From Chloroflexi bacterium 54-19 (GTDB lineage: Bacteria > Chloroflexota > Chloroflexia > Chloroheliales > Chloroheliaceae), in NCBI GenBank assembly GCA_001898225.1, contig MKTJ01000077.1, forward strand, positions 181,270-245,269: a DNA stretch of 64,000 bases, read 5' to 3'. Shown in pieces: positions 52,095 through 59,955 of the stretch; within the stretch, counting starts at the first letter, position 1, and every line of letters starts with the position of its first letter. Below the pieces are notes generated by a model. The model did no database searches. It was not told the DNA's origin and worked only from the letters and a program-made list of their open reading frames with translations. Both the position numbers and the translations under genes were made by a program.

Positions 52095-52100
52095 ACTTTA

Positions 52101-54008
52101 TTACGGCTTATTTAATATATAAACGTCTTTTAGCGTCAAAATTCCTGCCGGAGTTATATCCAATCCCTTCACATAGGGTTTGACCAGGGTATAGCTTATT
52201 TCGTGATAAATCGGCAGCAACGGCGCGTCACCCAGGGCCACCTGTTCGGCCTGAGCGTACAACGAAAGCCGCTTGGCGCTGTCGGTTTGCTCGTCGCCCT
52301 GTTTCATCAGGTCTTCAAAAGCGCTGCTGTTGTAGCCGCTTTCGTTGAAGGGGCTGCTATTGCCCAATAGCGACCGCAAGAAGTTTTCCGGGTCGGGATA
52401 GTCGGCGTTCCACCCGTACAGGTACATCTGGAATTGCTTCTGGTTCAAACCGCTCTGAAACTCCCGGAAGTCGTAGTTTCGTACTTCCAGGTCAATCCCG
52501 AATGCATCCTTAAAGGTTGCCTGCAAGACTCCTGCCAGCGGGTCGCCCGTGCTGTAAAGGATAATGTGGGGCAGGTTGGCGGGGCTACCGTAGCTCGATT
52601 GGGCAATCAGGTCGCGGGCTTTGCCGATGTCATAGGAAAGCGGGCCGGGCTGACCGGTATAGCCGGGCAAGCCGGGCGGGAGAATCCCGGTGGCCGGTTT
52701 GACCTTGTTTTCGAACATGGCCCTGGCGATACGGGGCCGGTCCACTACCAGGCTAAAGGCTTGCCGCACTTTGATGTCGTCAAAAGGGCGGGTGCGGGTA
52801 TTAAAAGCCAGGTAGAACAGGTTCAGTTGGGGTGTAACCACCAGTTCTTTGTTGAGCGCGCTGCCGGGGTCGAGAGCCCTTTCCACGTCCGCCGAAGCGC
52901 CAATGTCGGTCAGGTCAATCTTGCCCTGGTCGTAGAGGACGGCGCTGTTGGCGGCGTTCGCGCCGAGGGCGATATTTACCTGGGAAAGGCGCGGCGCGCC
53001 CAGGTAATAGTTGTCGTTGCGGCCCAGTTTCAGGTACTGGTCGCGTTTGTAGTCGAGCAACTTGAAGGGGCCGCTGCCGTCCACCTGGTCGAAGCCTTTT
53101 TCGACGGCGTCTTTATTAACCACGAAAAAGACATCATAGGTCAGTTTGGCTAAGAACTGGGGCCGGGGACCAATTAACTTCAGTTCGAGGGTGTATTTAT
53201 CCTTGACACGCACGCCCGAAACTTCGGTGGCCTTGCCATCGAGTTTGTCCTGCACCCCAACGATGTCGGTCATATAGTTGGCGGCGGGCAGGGCGGTCGG
53301 GCCGTCCGGCGAACTGAGTTTGGGGTCGGTGGCCCGCTCGAACGAATATTTGAAGTCGTCGGCGGTGATTTCCTTGCCGCTCTGGAATTTCGCCCCCTGC
53401 CGCAGGGTGAAAGTATAAAGGGTGCTGCCCTCGCTCACGTCGGGCATTTTGGCGGCCAGGTCGGGCACCACGTTCAAAGTTTTATCGAGGGTGACCAGTC
53501 CGGAATACAACTGGCGAATCACAAAACTGGTCCCGGTATCGCGGGCTAGCGCCGGGTCGAAGGTATTCACGTCGGAGCCGGCCATATTCAAAATCTGCTG
53601 GTCGGGTTTTATTTCGCCTGCCGGGGTTGGTGAGGGTGGCACCCCCGCTGTTGAAGCCGGGTAAGGTGTACCCGCCGGGATAGCCTGGGTCGGAGTGGCC
53701 GCTGCCGCCGTTGAAGCGCCGGTCGTCCCTGCTGCACCTGTTGTACCGGAAACGGTGGTAGAAGCCACCGTGGTTCCACTGGTGGTGCCGGAAGCGGACG
53801 TGGTCGAGGCGGAAGTTGTACCGGCAGCAGTCGTTTGCGCGGCAGCGGTTGTCGGTTCAGGGGCAGCCGTAGTGGGAGCGGCGGTAGGTTCGTCACCTCC
53901 ACAGGCGGTCAAAAGTAAAGGAAAGAGTAGACCAAACAGGGCCAGGACTAAGAAATTTTTCTTGGTATTGGTAAAGGTAGAAAGAAAAAAAGATGATAGC
54001 AGTTTCAA
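52101..54008 (-). CDS. Oligopeptide-type ABC transporter substrate-binding lipoprotein
   Basis: The 635-residue protein has a lipobox LLLTAC (Cys36), then about 100 residues of Thr/Ala/Ser-rich linker (built from GTTSAS-like words), then a family-5 extracellular solute-binding domain: LNMAGSDVNTFDPALARDTG, YSGLVTLDKTLNVVPDLAAK, FTLRQGAKFQSGKEITADDF and RQAFSLVVDRPRIARAMF. Relatives bind oligopeptides, nickel or glycosides for ABC import. No permease or ATPase gene lies beside it, so it must pair with a transporter encoded elsewhere or act as a sensor. It has its own promoter at 54129-54156. Confidence 0.9.
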   Translation of the reverse strand: MKLLSSFFLSTFTNTKKNFLVLALFGLLFPLLLTACGGDEPTAAPTTAAPEPTTAAAQTTAAGTTSASTTSASGTTSGTTVASTTVSGTTGAAGTTGASTAAAATPTQAIPAGTPYPASTAGVPPSPTPAGEIKPDQQILNMAGSDVNTFDPALARDTGTSFVIRQLYSGLVTLDKTLNVVPDLAAKMPDVSEGSTLYTFTLRQGAKFQSGKEITADDFKYSFERATDPKLSSPDGPTALPAANYMTDIVGVQDKLDGKATEVSGVRVKDKYTLELKLIGPRPQFLAKLTYDVFFVVNKDAVEKGFDQVDGSGPFKLLDYKRDQYLKLGRNDNYYLGAPRLSQVNIALGANAANSAVLYDQGKIDLTDIGASADVERALDPGSALNKELVVTPQLNLFYLAFNTRTRPFDDIKVRQAFSLVVDRPRIARAMFENKVKPATGILPPGLPGYTGQPGPLSYDIGKARDLIAQSSYGSPANLPHIILYSTGDPLAGVLQATFKDAFGIDLEVRNYDFREFQSGLNQKQFQMYLYGWNADYPDPENFLRSLLGNSSPFNESGYNSSAFEDLMKQGDEQTDSAKRLSLYAQAEQVALGDAPLLPIYHEISYTLVKPYVKGLDITPAGILTLKDVYILNKP

Positions 54009-54051
54009 GTTTTTTATAATCAGGATACTTCTAGTTGTATAACAGTACCGT

Positions 54052-54073
54052 ACCCCTCTCCATCAAAAGGGGT
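54052..54073. repeat. Hairpin in the leader of the binding-protein gene
   Basis: ACCCCT (54052-54057) pairs with AGGGGT (54068-54073). It lies between the promoter and the start codon and has no T-run. Confidence 0.4.
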
Positions 54074-54128
54074 AATATGAAAAAGGAAATAACCTGTCAC
54101 AACCGGACAGTCTTTCGATTCTAGCACC

Positions 54129-54156
54129 ATTATACTACACGGTCAAACCGGGTCAA
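54129..54156 (-). promoter_or_regulatory. Promoter of the binding-protein gene
   Basis: On the minus strand TTGACC (complement of 54151-54156), 16 bases, perfect TATAAT (complement of 54129-54134). A second TTTGACC copy lies inside the spacer (54141-54147), giving a direct repeat that could be an activator or repressor site. Confidence 0.75.
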
Positions 54157-54159
54157 AAA

Positions 54160-54212
54160 CGTTAAACGGTTTCCCTATAAAGGGCACGAAACAGTGTTGA
54201 ACGTGGTTGGGT
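54160..54212. repeat. Dispersed AACGTT/GTTTCG repeat, copy H
   Basis: CGTTAAACGGTTTCCCTATA then AAGGGCACGAAACAGTGTTG and AACGTGGTTG; the CCCTATAAAGGG centre again occupies the middle. Confidence 0.6.
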
Positions 54213-54249
54213 TGAAACAAACTGTTCTTATATAGAAAGGGAGAGCAAA

Positions 54250-54537
54250 ATGGAAAATAATAACTCGATTTTCTACCAGAATTTAGGGGATCTAGCCCTC
54301 GAAGAAAAGCTGGAAGCATTGCTAAAGAAGCTAAATTTGTCCCAGCACGACCTTACGGCACTGCTGAAATCTTTTCATGGTTTAGGATTGCAGCCCCAGG
54401 TGTTGAGAAAAGAAATAATATTCGCTCTCGGTCAAGGAAATTTATCGTTAGTTGATTTTGAGCATTGGCCCCAGCTTACCCGTTTGATTGACCTGGTTCA
54501 CATTTTGACTTTTGCCCTTGCAGCAGGAAAGCTATAA
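54250..54537 (+). CDS. Small helical protein of unknown function
   Basis: This 95-residue frame has a good start: AAAGGGAGAGC precedes the ATG by 4 bases. The predicted product is almost all amphipathic helix (LALEEKLEALLKKLNLSQHD, then LTALLKSFHGLGLQPQ and HWPQLTRLIDLVHILTFALA) with no cysteine and no signal peptide. I do not recognise a family. It lies alone between two minus-strand genes. The codon pattern and ribosome binding site make it a probable gene rather than chance. Confidence 0.6.
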   Translation: MENNNSIFYQNLGDLALEEKLEALLKKLNLSQHDLTALLKSFHGLGLQPQVLRKEIIFALGQGNLSLVDFEHWPQLTRLIDLVHILTFALAAGKL

Positions 54538-54549
54538 AAACTGCCGGAT

Positions 54550-55695
54550 TCAGGAAAGGTATTGAATTGTAGAAACAAACACAAAGCAAATTTCGGTTGA
54601 AACACAATTTAGCCGGGAATGATCCCGGTTTATGCCTGTGTAGGTGCTATTCCAGGTAGCCCCCTCATTGGTGGTAAGGCCGACCGTATCATAACGACCT
54701 AAGGCCCAATTATGGCCGGTAATATAACAAATATTTTCAGCGGGACAATTAATACTGCTTGTTTGAATAGCGTAAAAAAGGGGGTTTAAGGCTTTCCAGG
54801 TTTTCCCACCATCAACGCTCTTGTATAAAAGATCCCCCCTTTCAGTTCCGCCAGGTCCGGCAACCCCTTTTGCGATACATATATTAGAAGACATACATTG
54901 AATATAGTCCAGGCTAAAAGTCTGCTCATGTTTATGGGCATTCCAGGTTTTGCCCCCGTCTTGGGTGGTTACAATTATGCCGGTACTTTCATTAGTTTTA
55001 TCATTTGAATATGAACCTACCGCTATACAAAAATTAGTTGTAGGGCACTCCAGGCCGGTCAGGTGGTAACTCGGCTCAACCCACTTATTTTTCCAGGTCT
55101 TTCCGCCGTCTTCGGTGGTGACAAGCACTCCCCTCGAACTCGCTACCACGCAGTTGCTGGCATCAAAACAGTCGAGCGCGCTTAAGTCAGGAGATTTAAA
55201 GGTCGAGGTATCGGTTTCAACCGGGATTGAACTTGCCCAGGAATTTCCGCCATCAACCGTAGCAAAAAAGGTGGAGGCATCAATTAAAAAACAGGTTTTG
55301 ACAGCCGGACAATTTAACTGGCCTGGGCCTGTTCCCAAAACTGTGTCTGCTCCCGAAAACCCTGTTGGCGCGTTCTTATTAAGCCAGGTCGTGCCCAGGT
55401 CGGTTGACGCCAGAAAAGTCGGCCCGTTTTGAATCAAGTAGCAGGTATTTGTGTCCGGGCAAGCAATATCACGGTATTGATTGGCTGAAGCCGGGCCGGT
55501 TAGGACGGACTGCCAGGTTTTCCCGCCATCTTTTGTACGTAAAACCTCAGGGGGCACCACTTTTGATTTCGGCCCCGGTTCTTCGAAATAAACCGGTGGT
55601 TTTTGGGTGTTTAGCCAGGAAGAAAACAGGGTAATAAAAAGAATGGCAAACATTACCAGGATTATGACGATGAAAGGCAAGAAGGCTTTAAACAT
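54550..55695 (-). CDS. Membrane-anchored Ycf48-like (BNR/Asp-box) propeller, paralogue 2
   Basis: The 381-residue protein has an N-terminal membrane anchor (LPFIVIILVMFAILFITLFS) and then about seven blades, each with an Asp-box such as TKDGGKTWQSV, STDLGTTWLNK, TVDGGNSWASS, TEDGGKTWKNK, TQDGGKTWNAH and SVDGGKTWKAL. Most blades also carry a C-P-x(4-5)-C pair (CPDTNTCYLI, CPAVKTCFLI), probably disulphides outside the cell. This is the fold of the photosystem II assembly factor Ycf48 and of sialidases, but no catalytic residues are present; a binding or assembly role is likely. It is a tandem duplicate of the upstream gene, 55 bases apart. Confidence 0.85.
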   Translation of the reverse strand: MFKAFLPFIVIILVMFAILFITLFSSWLNTQKPPVYFEEPGPKSKVVPPEVLRTKDGGKTWQSVLTGPASANQYRDIACPDTNTCYLIQNGPTFLASTDLGTTWLNKNAPTGFSGADTVLGTGPGQLNCPAVKTCFLIDASTFFATVDGGNSWASSIPVETDTSTFKSPDLSALDCFDASNCVVASSRGVLVTTEDGGKTWKNKWVEPSYHLTGLECPTTNFCIAVGSYSNDKTNESTGIIVTTQDGGKTWNAHKHEQTFSLDYIQCMSSNICIAKGVAGPGGTERGDLLYKSVDGGKTWKALNPLFYAIQTSSINCPAENICYITGHNWALGRYDTVGLTTNEGATWNSTYTGINRDHSRLNCVSTEICFVFVSTIQYLS

Positions 55696-55750
55696 ACGGC
55701 CTACACTTTATTTTTGCCCTTGCGGCAGGAAAATTCTAGAAGTTTAGAAA

Positions 55751-56881
55751 CTATAGAGATGAATCCTTTAGCCAACCGGAACTAGAAGGATATTGCGACG
55801 AAGAAGCCAGTACAAAGCAGATTTCGGTTGAAATACACTTTACCATTTTAATTTCCCTGCCCTGGTTGGTTTTGAAGTTAGTCCAGTGTAGCCCGGCATC
55901 CTGGGTTACGCTGATTTCGTAATCCAGGGCTTCGCTTAAACAATTATTCTCGGCAGGACAAGTCAAATCTCTTGCCGGGTACGCTTTATCAGGAATCAAT
56001 CCTGTCCAGGATACACCACGGTCCAGGCTGCTGAGTAACAAACTCTTTCCATAAGTTTCTCCTTTAGCAGGTCTGCTTACGCCTGCGGCAAAACACTTGT
56101 TGGTGGTTGGACAGGAAAGATTGCTTATACTTTGAGAAATACCAACCTGATTTATGTTCCAGGTCTGACCGTTGTCATTTGTAGTGAGGGTAATAGCTGT
56201 ACCCGCATAACTTCCCCCTACTATGCAGGTTTCGTATAAAATACATTCGACCGAAGTTAGCTGAGAGTTATCTTTTGGTCCCGTTATATGCCAGGTGGCC
56301 GCGCCATCCGTTGTAACGGCAACCTCTCCCGCCAGGTTACTCATTACGCAATTCTGAGTATCGCGGCAATCGAACCCCCTGAGTTTACCGGGGTACGGGA
56401 TGTTTCTATATTCCGGTGGGGTTACATTAGCCCAGGTAGTCCCGCTGTCCCTCGTAACAAAAACCTCGCGGTCACTCATTAAATAACAGGTGGTAGCGTC
56501 CGGGCAGCTTATGCGGGTGAATTCATTACCTAAAAAGCCGCCAGGTGCTTTTTTCTCCGTCCAACTTTGGCCCTGGTCGGTAGTTACGAAAAATCTCGCC
56601 TCTATCATCACTAAGAAACAAAATTTGGAGTTGGGGCAATCCACTGCCACAAAATCTTTACCTTTTTCCGGTCCTGTAAATGATATTTGCCAGGATTGGC
56701 CGCCATCCCTGGTGACAAGCACCTGTGCTTCCACAATTTTAGCTATGTATTTATCCATGTCCTGGTCTACCCTGGTAGGCTGGGCGTTTAATTCTGAGAG
56801 CCTGGGAATAAATAGGGCCGAAAATAAAAGCAAAGCCAGGACCAGAATTATTAGGATGAGGGGCAAGAAGGCTTTAAGCAT
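55751..56881 (-). CDS. Membrane-anchored Ycf48-like (BNR/Asp-box) propeller, paralogue 1
   Basis: This 376-residue protein has the same plan as its downstream neighbour: an anchor starting MLKAFLPLILIILVLALLLF, then Asp-box blades (TRDGGQSWQIS, TTDQGQSWTEK, TRDSGTTWANV, TTDGAATWHIT, TNDNGQTWNIN, SLDRGVSWTGL) and C-P-x-x-x-x-C pairs (CPNSKFCFLV, CPDATTCYLM, CPTTNKCFAA). The two proteins have identical architecture and matching ends (CISTEICFVL and CVSTEICFVF) but have diverged widely elsewhere. They are presumably cotranscribed. Surface-exposed; ligand unknown. Confidence 0.85.
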   Translation of the reverse strand: MLKAFLPLILIILVLALLLFSALFIPRLSELNAQPTRVDQDMDKYIAKIVEAQVLVTRDGGQSWQISFTGPEKGKDFVAVDCPNSKFCFLVMIEARFFVTTDQGQSWTEKKAPGGFLGNEFTRISCPDATTCYLMSDREVFVTRDSGTTWANVTPPEYRNIPYPGKLRGFDCRDTQNCVMSNLAGEVAVTTDGAATWHITGPKDNSQLTSVECILYETCIVGGSYAGTAITLTTNDNGQTWNINQVGISQSISNLSCPTTNKCFAAGVSRPAKGETYGKSLLLSSLDRGVSWTGLIPDKAYPARDLTCPAENNCLSEALDYEISVTQDAGLHWTNFKTNQGREIKMVKCISTEICFVLASSSQYPSSSGWLKDSSL

Positions 56882-57098
56882 TTAAACTACACTTTACAAG
56901 ACAGTTTTAATAAAAGACGTGTTTATTTCAAATCATGTTCCAGGTTCAAAGTCAATTACTTAAAAATCACCTTTCCCAGGGGCGTTTTTCCGCTTCCGGT
57001 GGCTGGAATATTTTGGGTGAGGTAGTGTTAAACCCTACTTTTTAACTTGCATTTTCCCGTTTGATGGTGAACGTTCCAGAGGTTATCCCAAAATCCGT

Positions 57099-57127
57099 TT
57101 GCATATGGGGCAGGGCTGTGGTATAAA
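57099..57127 (+). promoter_or_regulatory. Possible promoter of the glucan phosphorylase gene
   Basis: TTGCAT (57099-57104), 17 bases, TATAAA (57122-57127). It is the best candidate in the 433-base spacer 56882-57314, which otherwise holds an AT-rich part before the propeller genes and no gene. A hairpin AACCGG-gctct-CCGGTT follows at 57253-57269 in the leader. Confidence 0.5.
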
Positions 57128-57252
57128 TTTTGTGGAGAAGGAGCGTCCTTCTTTATTTTGTGCCCGTATTTGTCTTTGATTACTTGCGGTCAATTATATC
57201 TTTTTGCATTTAACGTGAAAAGACCGGAACAATGGTGTTGTTTTTTCACACC

Positions 57253-57269
57253 AACCGGGCTCTCCGGTT
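57253..57269 (+). promoter_or_regulatory. Leader hairpin before the glucan phosphorylase gene
   Basis: AACCGG and CCGGTT form a perfect 6-base stem with a GCTCT loop, 30 bases before the AGGAG ribosome binding site. A TTGTTTTTT run precedes it rather than follows, so it is not a terminator. Confidence 0.35.
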
Positions 57270-57314
57270 TAAACGGCAGGGCTGCGGAATGATAAGAATA
57301 GGAGCTGAGTTACC

Positions 57315-59864
57315 TTGAAAGTTCTCGGTCGCGTTGCTGTTTTTCCGGTATTACCGGAACGTATAAACCGCCTCTATGAATTAGCCTTTAACCTCTGGTG
57401 GAGCTGGAACCGGCCAGCCCAGGAACTTTACGCCGTTATTGACCGCCCCCTCTGGGACGAAGTGAACCATAACCCCGTCCGTTTTCTAAGCCAGGTTGAC
57501 CCCGAAAAGCTGGACGGCGCTACTGCCGACCCCGCCTACCTTGCCAGCTACGACCAGGTGCTGGCCGACTTCGACGCTTACATGCACCCTTCGACCCCGA
57601 ACTGGTGGAAGACCGCCTACCCCGAAATGACCGATGCCACCATCGCTTATTTCTCGGCGGAATTTGGTCTTCACGAGGCCCTGCCTATCTATAGCGGCGG
57701 TCTCGGTATTCTCAGCGGCGACCACTGCAAGGCCGCCAGTGACCTGGGGTTGCCCTTTATAGGGGTGGGTTTCCTCTATCCGCAGGGCTACTTTATCCAG
57801 CGGATTACCCGCGAAGGAGCCCAGGAAGCCATTTACGAAAAATTGCATTTCTCGGAAGTCCCGGCGACCCCCGCTACCAACGCGAAGGGCGAAGAAGTCG
57901 TTATTTCGGTGGACCTGCCGGGGCGGCGCGTCTATGCCAAGGTCTGGCGCATCCAGGTAGGGCGGATACCGCTCTTTTTGATGGATACCGATGTTGACCC
58001 GAACCTGCCTTCCGACCGCGACCTTTCGGCCCGGCTTTACGGGGGCGACCACGAAATCCGTATCGCCCAGGAAATCGTGCTGGGTATCGGTGGGGTGCGG
58101 GCGGTCCGCGCGCTCGGCTATAACCCCTCGGCCTGGCACATGAACGAAGGTCACAGCGCCTTTTTGGGGTTGGAACGGGTCCGCGAACTGGTCCAGGGTT
58201 ACGGTCTGAGCTTTAACGAGGCCCGCGAGGCTGTTTCGGCGGCGGGTATCTTCACCACTCACACGCCGGTCCCTGCCGGTAACGATGCTTTTAGCTTCGA
58301 CCTGATTGATAAATATTTTAACCAGTACTGGTACCAACTGGGTCAGAACCGCGATGAGTTTATCGAGTTCGCTCGCCAGGATAACCAGTACAGTATGACC
58401 GTGTTGGCCCTCAAGACTTCCAGCGGCCATAACGGCGTGAGCAAGCTGCACGGGGCCGTCTCGCGCAAGATGTGGGAATTCCTCTGGCCGGGGGTCGATT
58501 CCGAGGAAGTGCCGATTACCAGCATTACCAACGGGGTTCATACGCAGACCTGGCTGGCTCCCGAACTCTGGCAACTCTATACCAAGTACCTGGGCGCGGA
58601 CTGGCTCGAACACCTGGACGACCCCAAGATCTGGAACGCGATTGACCAGGTGCCCGACGAGGAAATCTGGTCAATCCACAAATCCCTCAAAGGAAAGTTG
58701 CTCGATTTTGTCCACGAGCGGGTCAAAGAGCATCGCATCGAAATCGGGGAAGGCACCCTGGAAGTCGCCAAGGCCGATAAGCTGTTCGACCCGGAAGCCC
58801 TGACCTTCGGGTTCGCTCGCCGGTTTGCCACCTACAAACGGGCTACCCTGATTTTCCGGCACGTGGACCGCATTGTAAAACTGCTTAACGACCCCAACCG
58901 GCCCGTCCAGATTATCTTTGCCGGGAAAGCTCACCCCGCCGACGAACCGGGTAAAGCTTTCATCCAGCAGGTCTTCCGCATGAGCAAGGAAGAGGGTTTC
59001 GAGGGTAAAGTCCTTTTCCTCGAAAATTACGACATAAACATGGCCCGTTACCTGGTTTCGGGTGTCGATGTCTGGTTGAACAACCCGATTCGCCCGCTCG
59101 AAGCCAGCGGCACCAGCGGCCAGAAAGCCTCGTTGAACGGCGTACCTAACGCCTCTATCCTCGATGGTTGGTGGCCGGAAGCCTACGATGGCAAGAACGG
59201 CTGGGCCATCGGGGAGGAGCGCACCTACCAGGACCAGAATACCGCCGACGAAGCCGACAGTCTCGACCTCTACGAAAAGCTGGAAGAAGACATCATCCCG
59301 CTTTACTACGAGGCCGGGTTGGGTAAGGTCTCCGCCGGGTGGGTTGCGGTGATGAAGGAAGCGATTAAAACGGTCGCGCCGGTCTTTAGCACCCGCCGTA
59401 TGGTCAAGGATTACACCAACCTGTTATACGTCCCGGCCATGCAGCAAGCCACGAAACTGATTGACGACAGTTTCGGCAAAGCCAAAGAACTTGCCGTGTG
59501 GAAGCGCTATATCCAGGATGCCTGGCGGGAAGTGAGCGTGGATGCCCGCGCCCCTCGCGATGGCAAGCTGTCGATAGGCGCGAGTGTAACTGTAGATGCC
59601 TGGGTCAGGTTGGGCCGTCTTTCGACGCAGGAAGTGACCGTCGAACTGGTCACGGCCCGCGACGATAACGGCAAACTGGTGGACCAGACGGTTACCCCGA
59701 TGGAACCAGCCGAGGGCGCGACCCCGGATAGTAGCGGTAAAATCCACTACACCGGCCAGTACATCACCGAGTCGGGTGGCAGCCGGGTCTTCGCGGTCCG
59801 CGTCCTGCCCAACCATCCCTACCTGCTCAACAAACACGAACTTGGGCTGGTACGCTGGGCTTAA
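57315..59864 (+). CDS. glgP: Alpha-glucan phosphorylase (GT35, DUF3417-containing)
   Basis: The start is TTG, behind AGGAG 11 bases upstream; the protein then opens with the DUF3417 segment (NRLYELAFNLWWSWNRPAQE) that defines the long-form bacterial phosphorylases. The 849 residues include AYFSAEFGLHEALPIYSGGL, HMNEGHSAFLGLERVREL, FARRFATYKRATLIF and the PLP-binding loop EASGTSGQKASLNGVPNAS, whose Lys604 should hold pyridoxal phosphate. A beta-rich C-terminal domain follows from about residue 730. It splits alpha-1,4 glucan with phosphate to glucose 1-phosphate. It lacks the allosteric N-terminal region of animal enzymes. It stands in a single-gene unit ending in a strong terminator. Confidence 0.95.
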   Translation: MKVLGRVAVFPVLPERINRLYELAFNLWWSWNRPAQELYAVIDRPLWDEVNHNPVRFLSQVDPEKLDGATADPAYLASYDQVLADFDAYMHPSTPNWWKTAYPEMTDATIAYFSAEFGLHEALPIYSGGLGILSGDHCKAASDLGLPFIGVGFLYPQGYFIQRITREGAQEAIYEKLHFSEVPATPATNAKGEEVVISVDLPGRRVYAKVWRIQVGRIPLFLMDTDVDPNLPSDRDLSARLYGGDHEIRIAQEIVLGIGGVRAVRALGYNPSAWHMNEGHSAFLGLERVRELVQGYGLSFNEAREAVSAAGIFTTHTPVPAGNDAFSFDLIDKYFNQYWYQLGQNRDEFIEFARQDNQYSMTVLALKTSSGHNGVSKLHGAVSRKMWEFLWPGVDSEEVPITSITNGVHTQTWLAPELWQLYTKYLGADWLEHLDDPKIWNAIDQVPDEEIWSIHKSLKGKLLDFVHERVKEHRIEIGEGTLEVAKADKLFDPEALTFGFARRFATYKRATLIFRHVDRIVKLLNDPNRPVQIIFAGKAHPADEPGKAFIQQVFRMSKEEGFEGKVLFLENYDINMARYLVSGVDVWLNNPIRPLEASGTSGQKASLNGVPNASILDGWWPEAYDGKNGWAIGEERTYQDQNTADEADSLDLYEKLEEDIIPLYYEAGLGKVSAGWVAVMKEAIKTVAPVFSTRRMVKDYTNLLYVPAMQQATKLIDDSFGKAKELAVWKRYIQDAWREVSVDARAPRDGKLSIGASVTVDAWVRLGRLSTQEVTVELVTARDDNGKLVDQTVTPMEPAEGATPDSSGKIHYTGQYITESGGSRVFAVRVLPNHPYLLNKHELGLVRWA

Positions 59865-59886
59865 CCTGCCGTTTCGAACTAAAACA

Positions 59887-59925
59887 AGACCCGGTCCTGG
59901 TTAAAAAGGGCCGGGGTTTTTTTGT
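59887..59925. terminator. Terminator between glgP and the WD40 lipoprotein gene
   Basis: GACCCGGTCC pairs with GGGCCGGGGT (one wobble) around TGGTTAAAAA and is followed by TTTTTTTGTC. AAAACAAGAC on the other side lets it work for the convergent gene too. Confidence 0.85.
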
Positions 59926-59955
59926 CTTCAAAAAAATGCTCTGGGATGGCAGGGA

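Noticed and set aside
57486..58613. 375-aa minus-strand frame across glgP
   Set aside because: Antisense to conserved phosphorylase motifs; no supporting signal.
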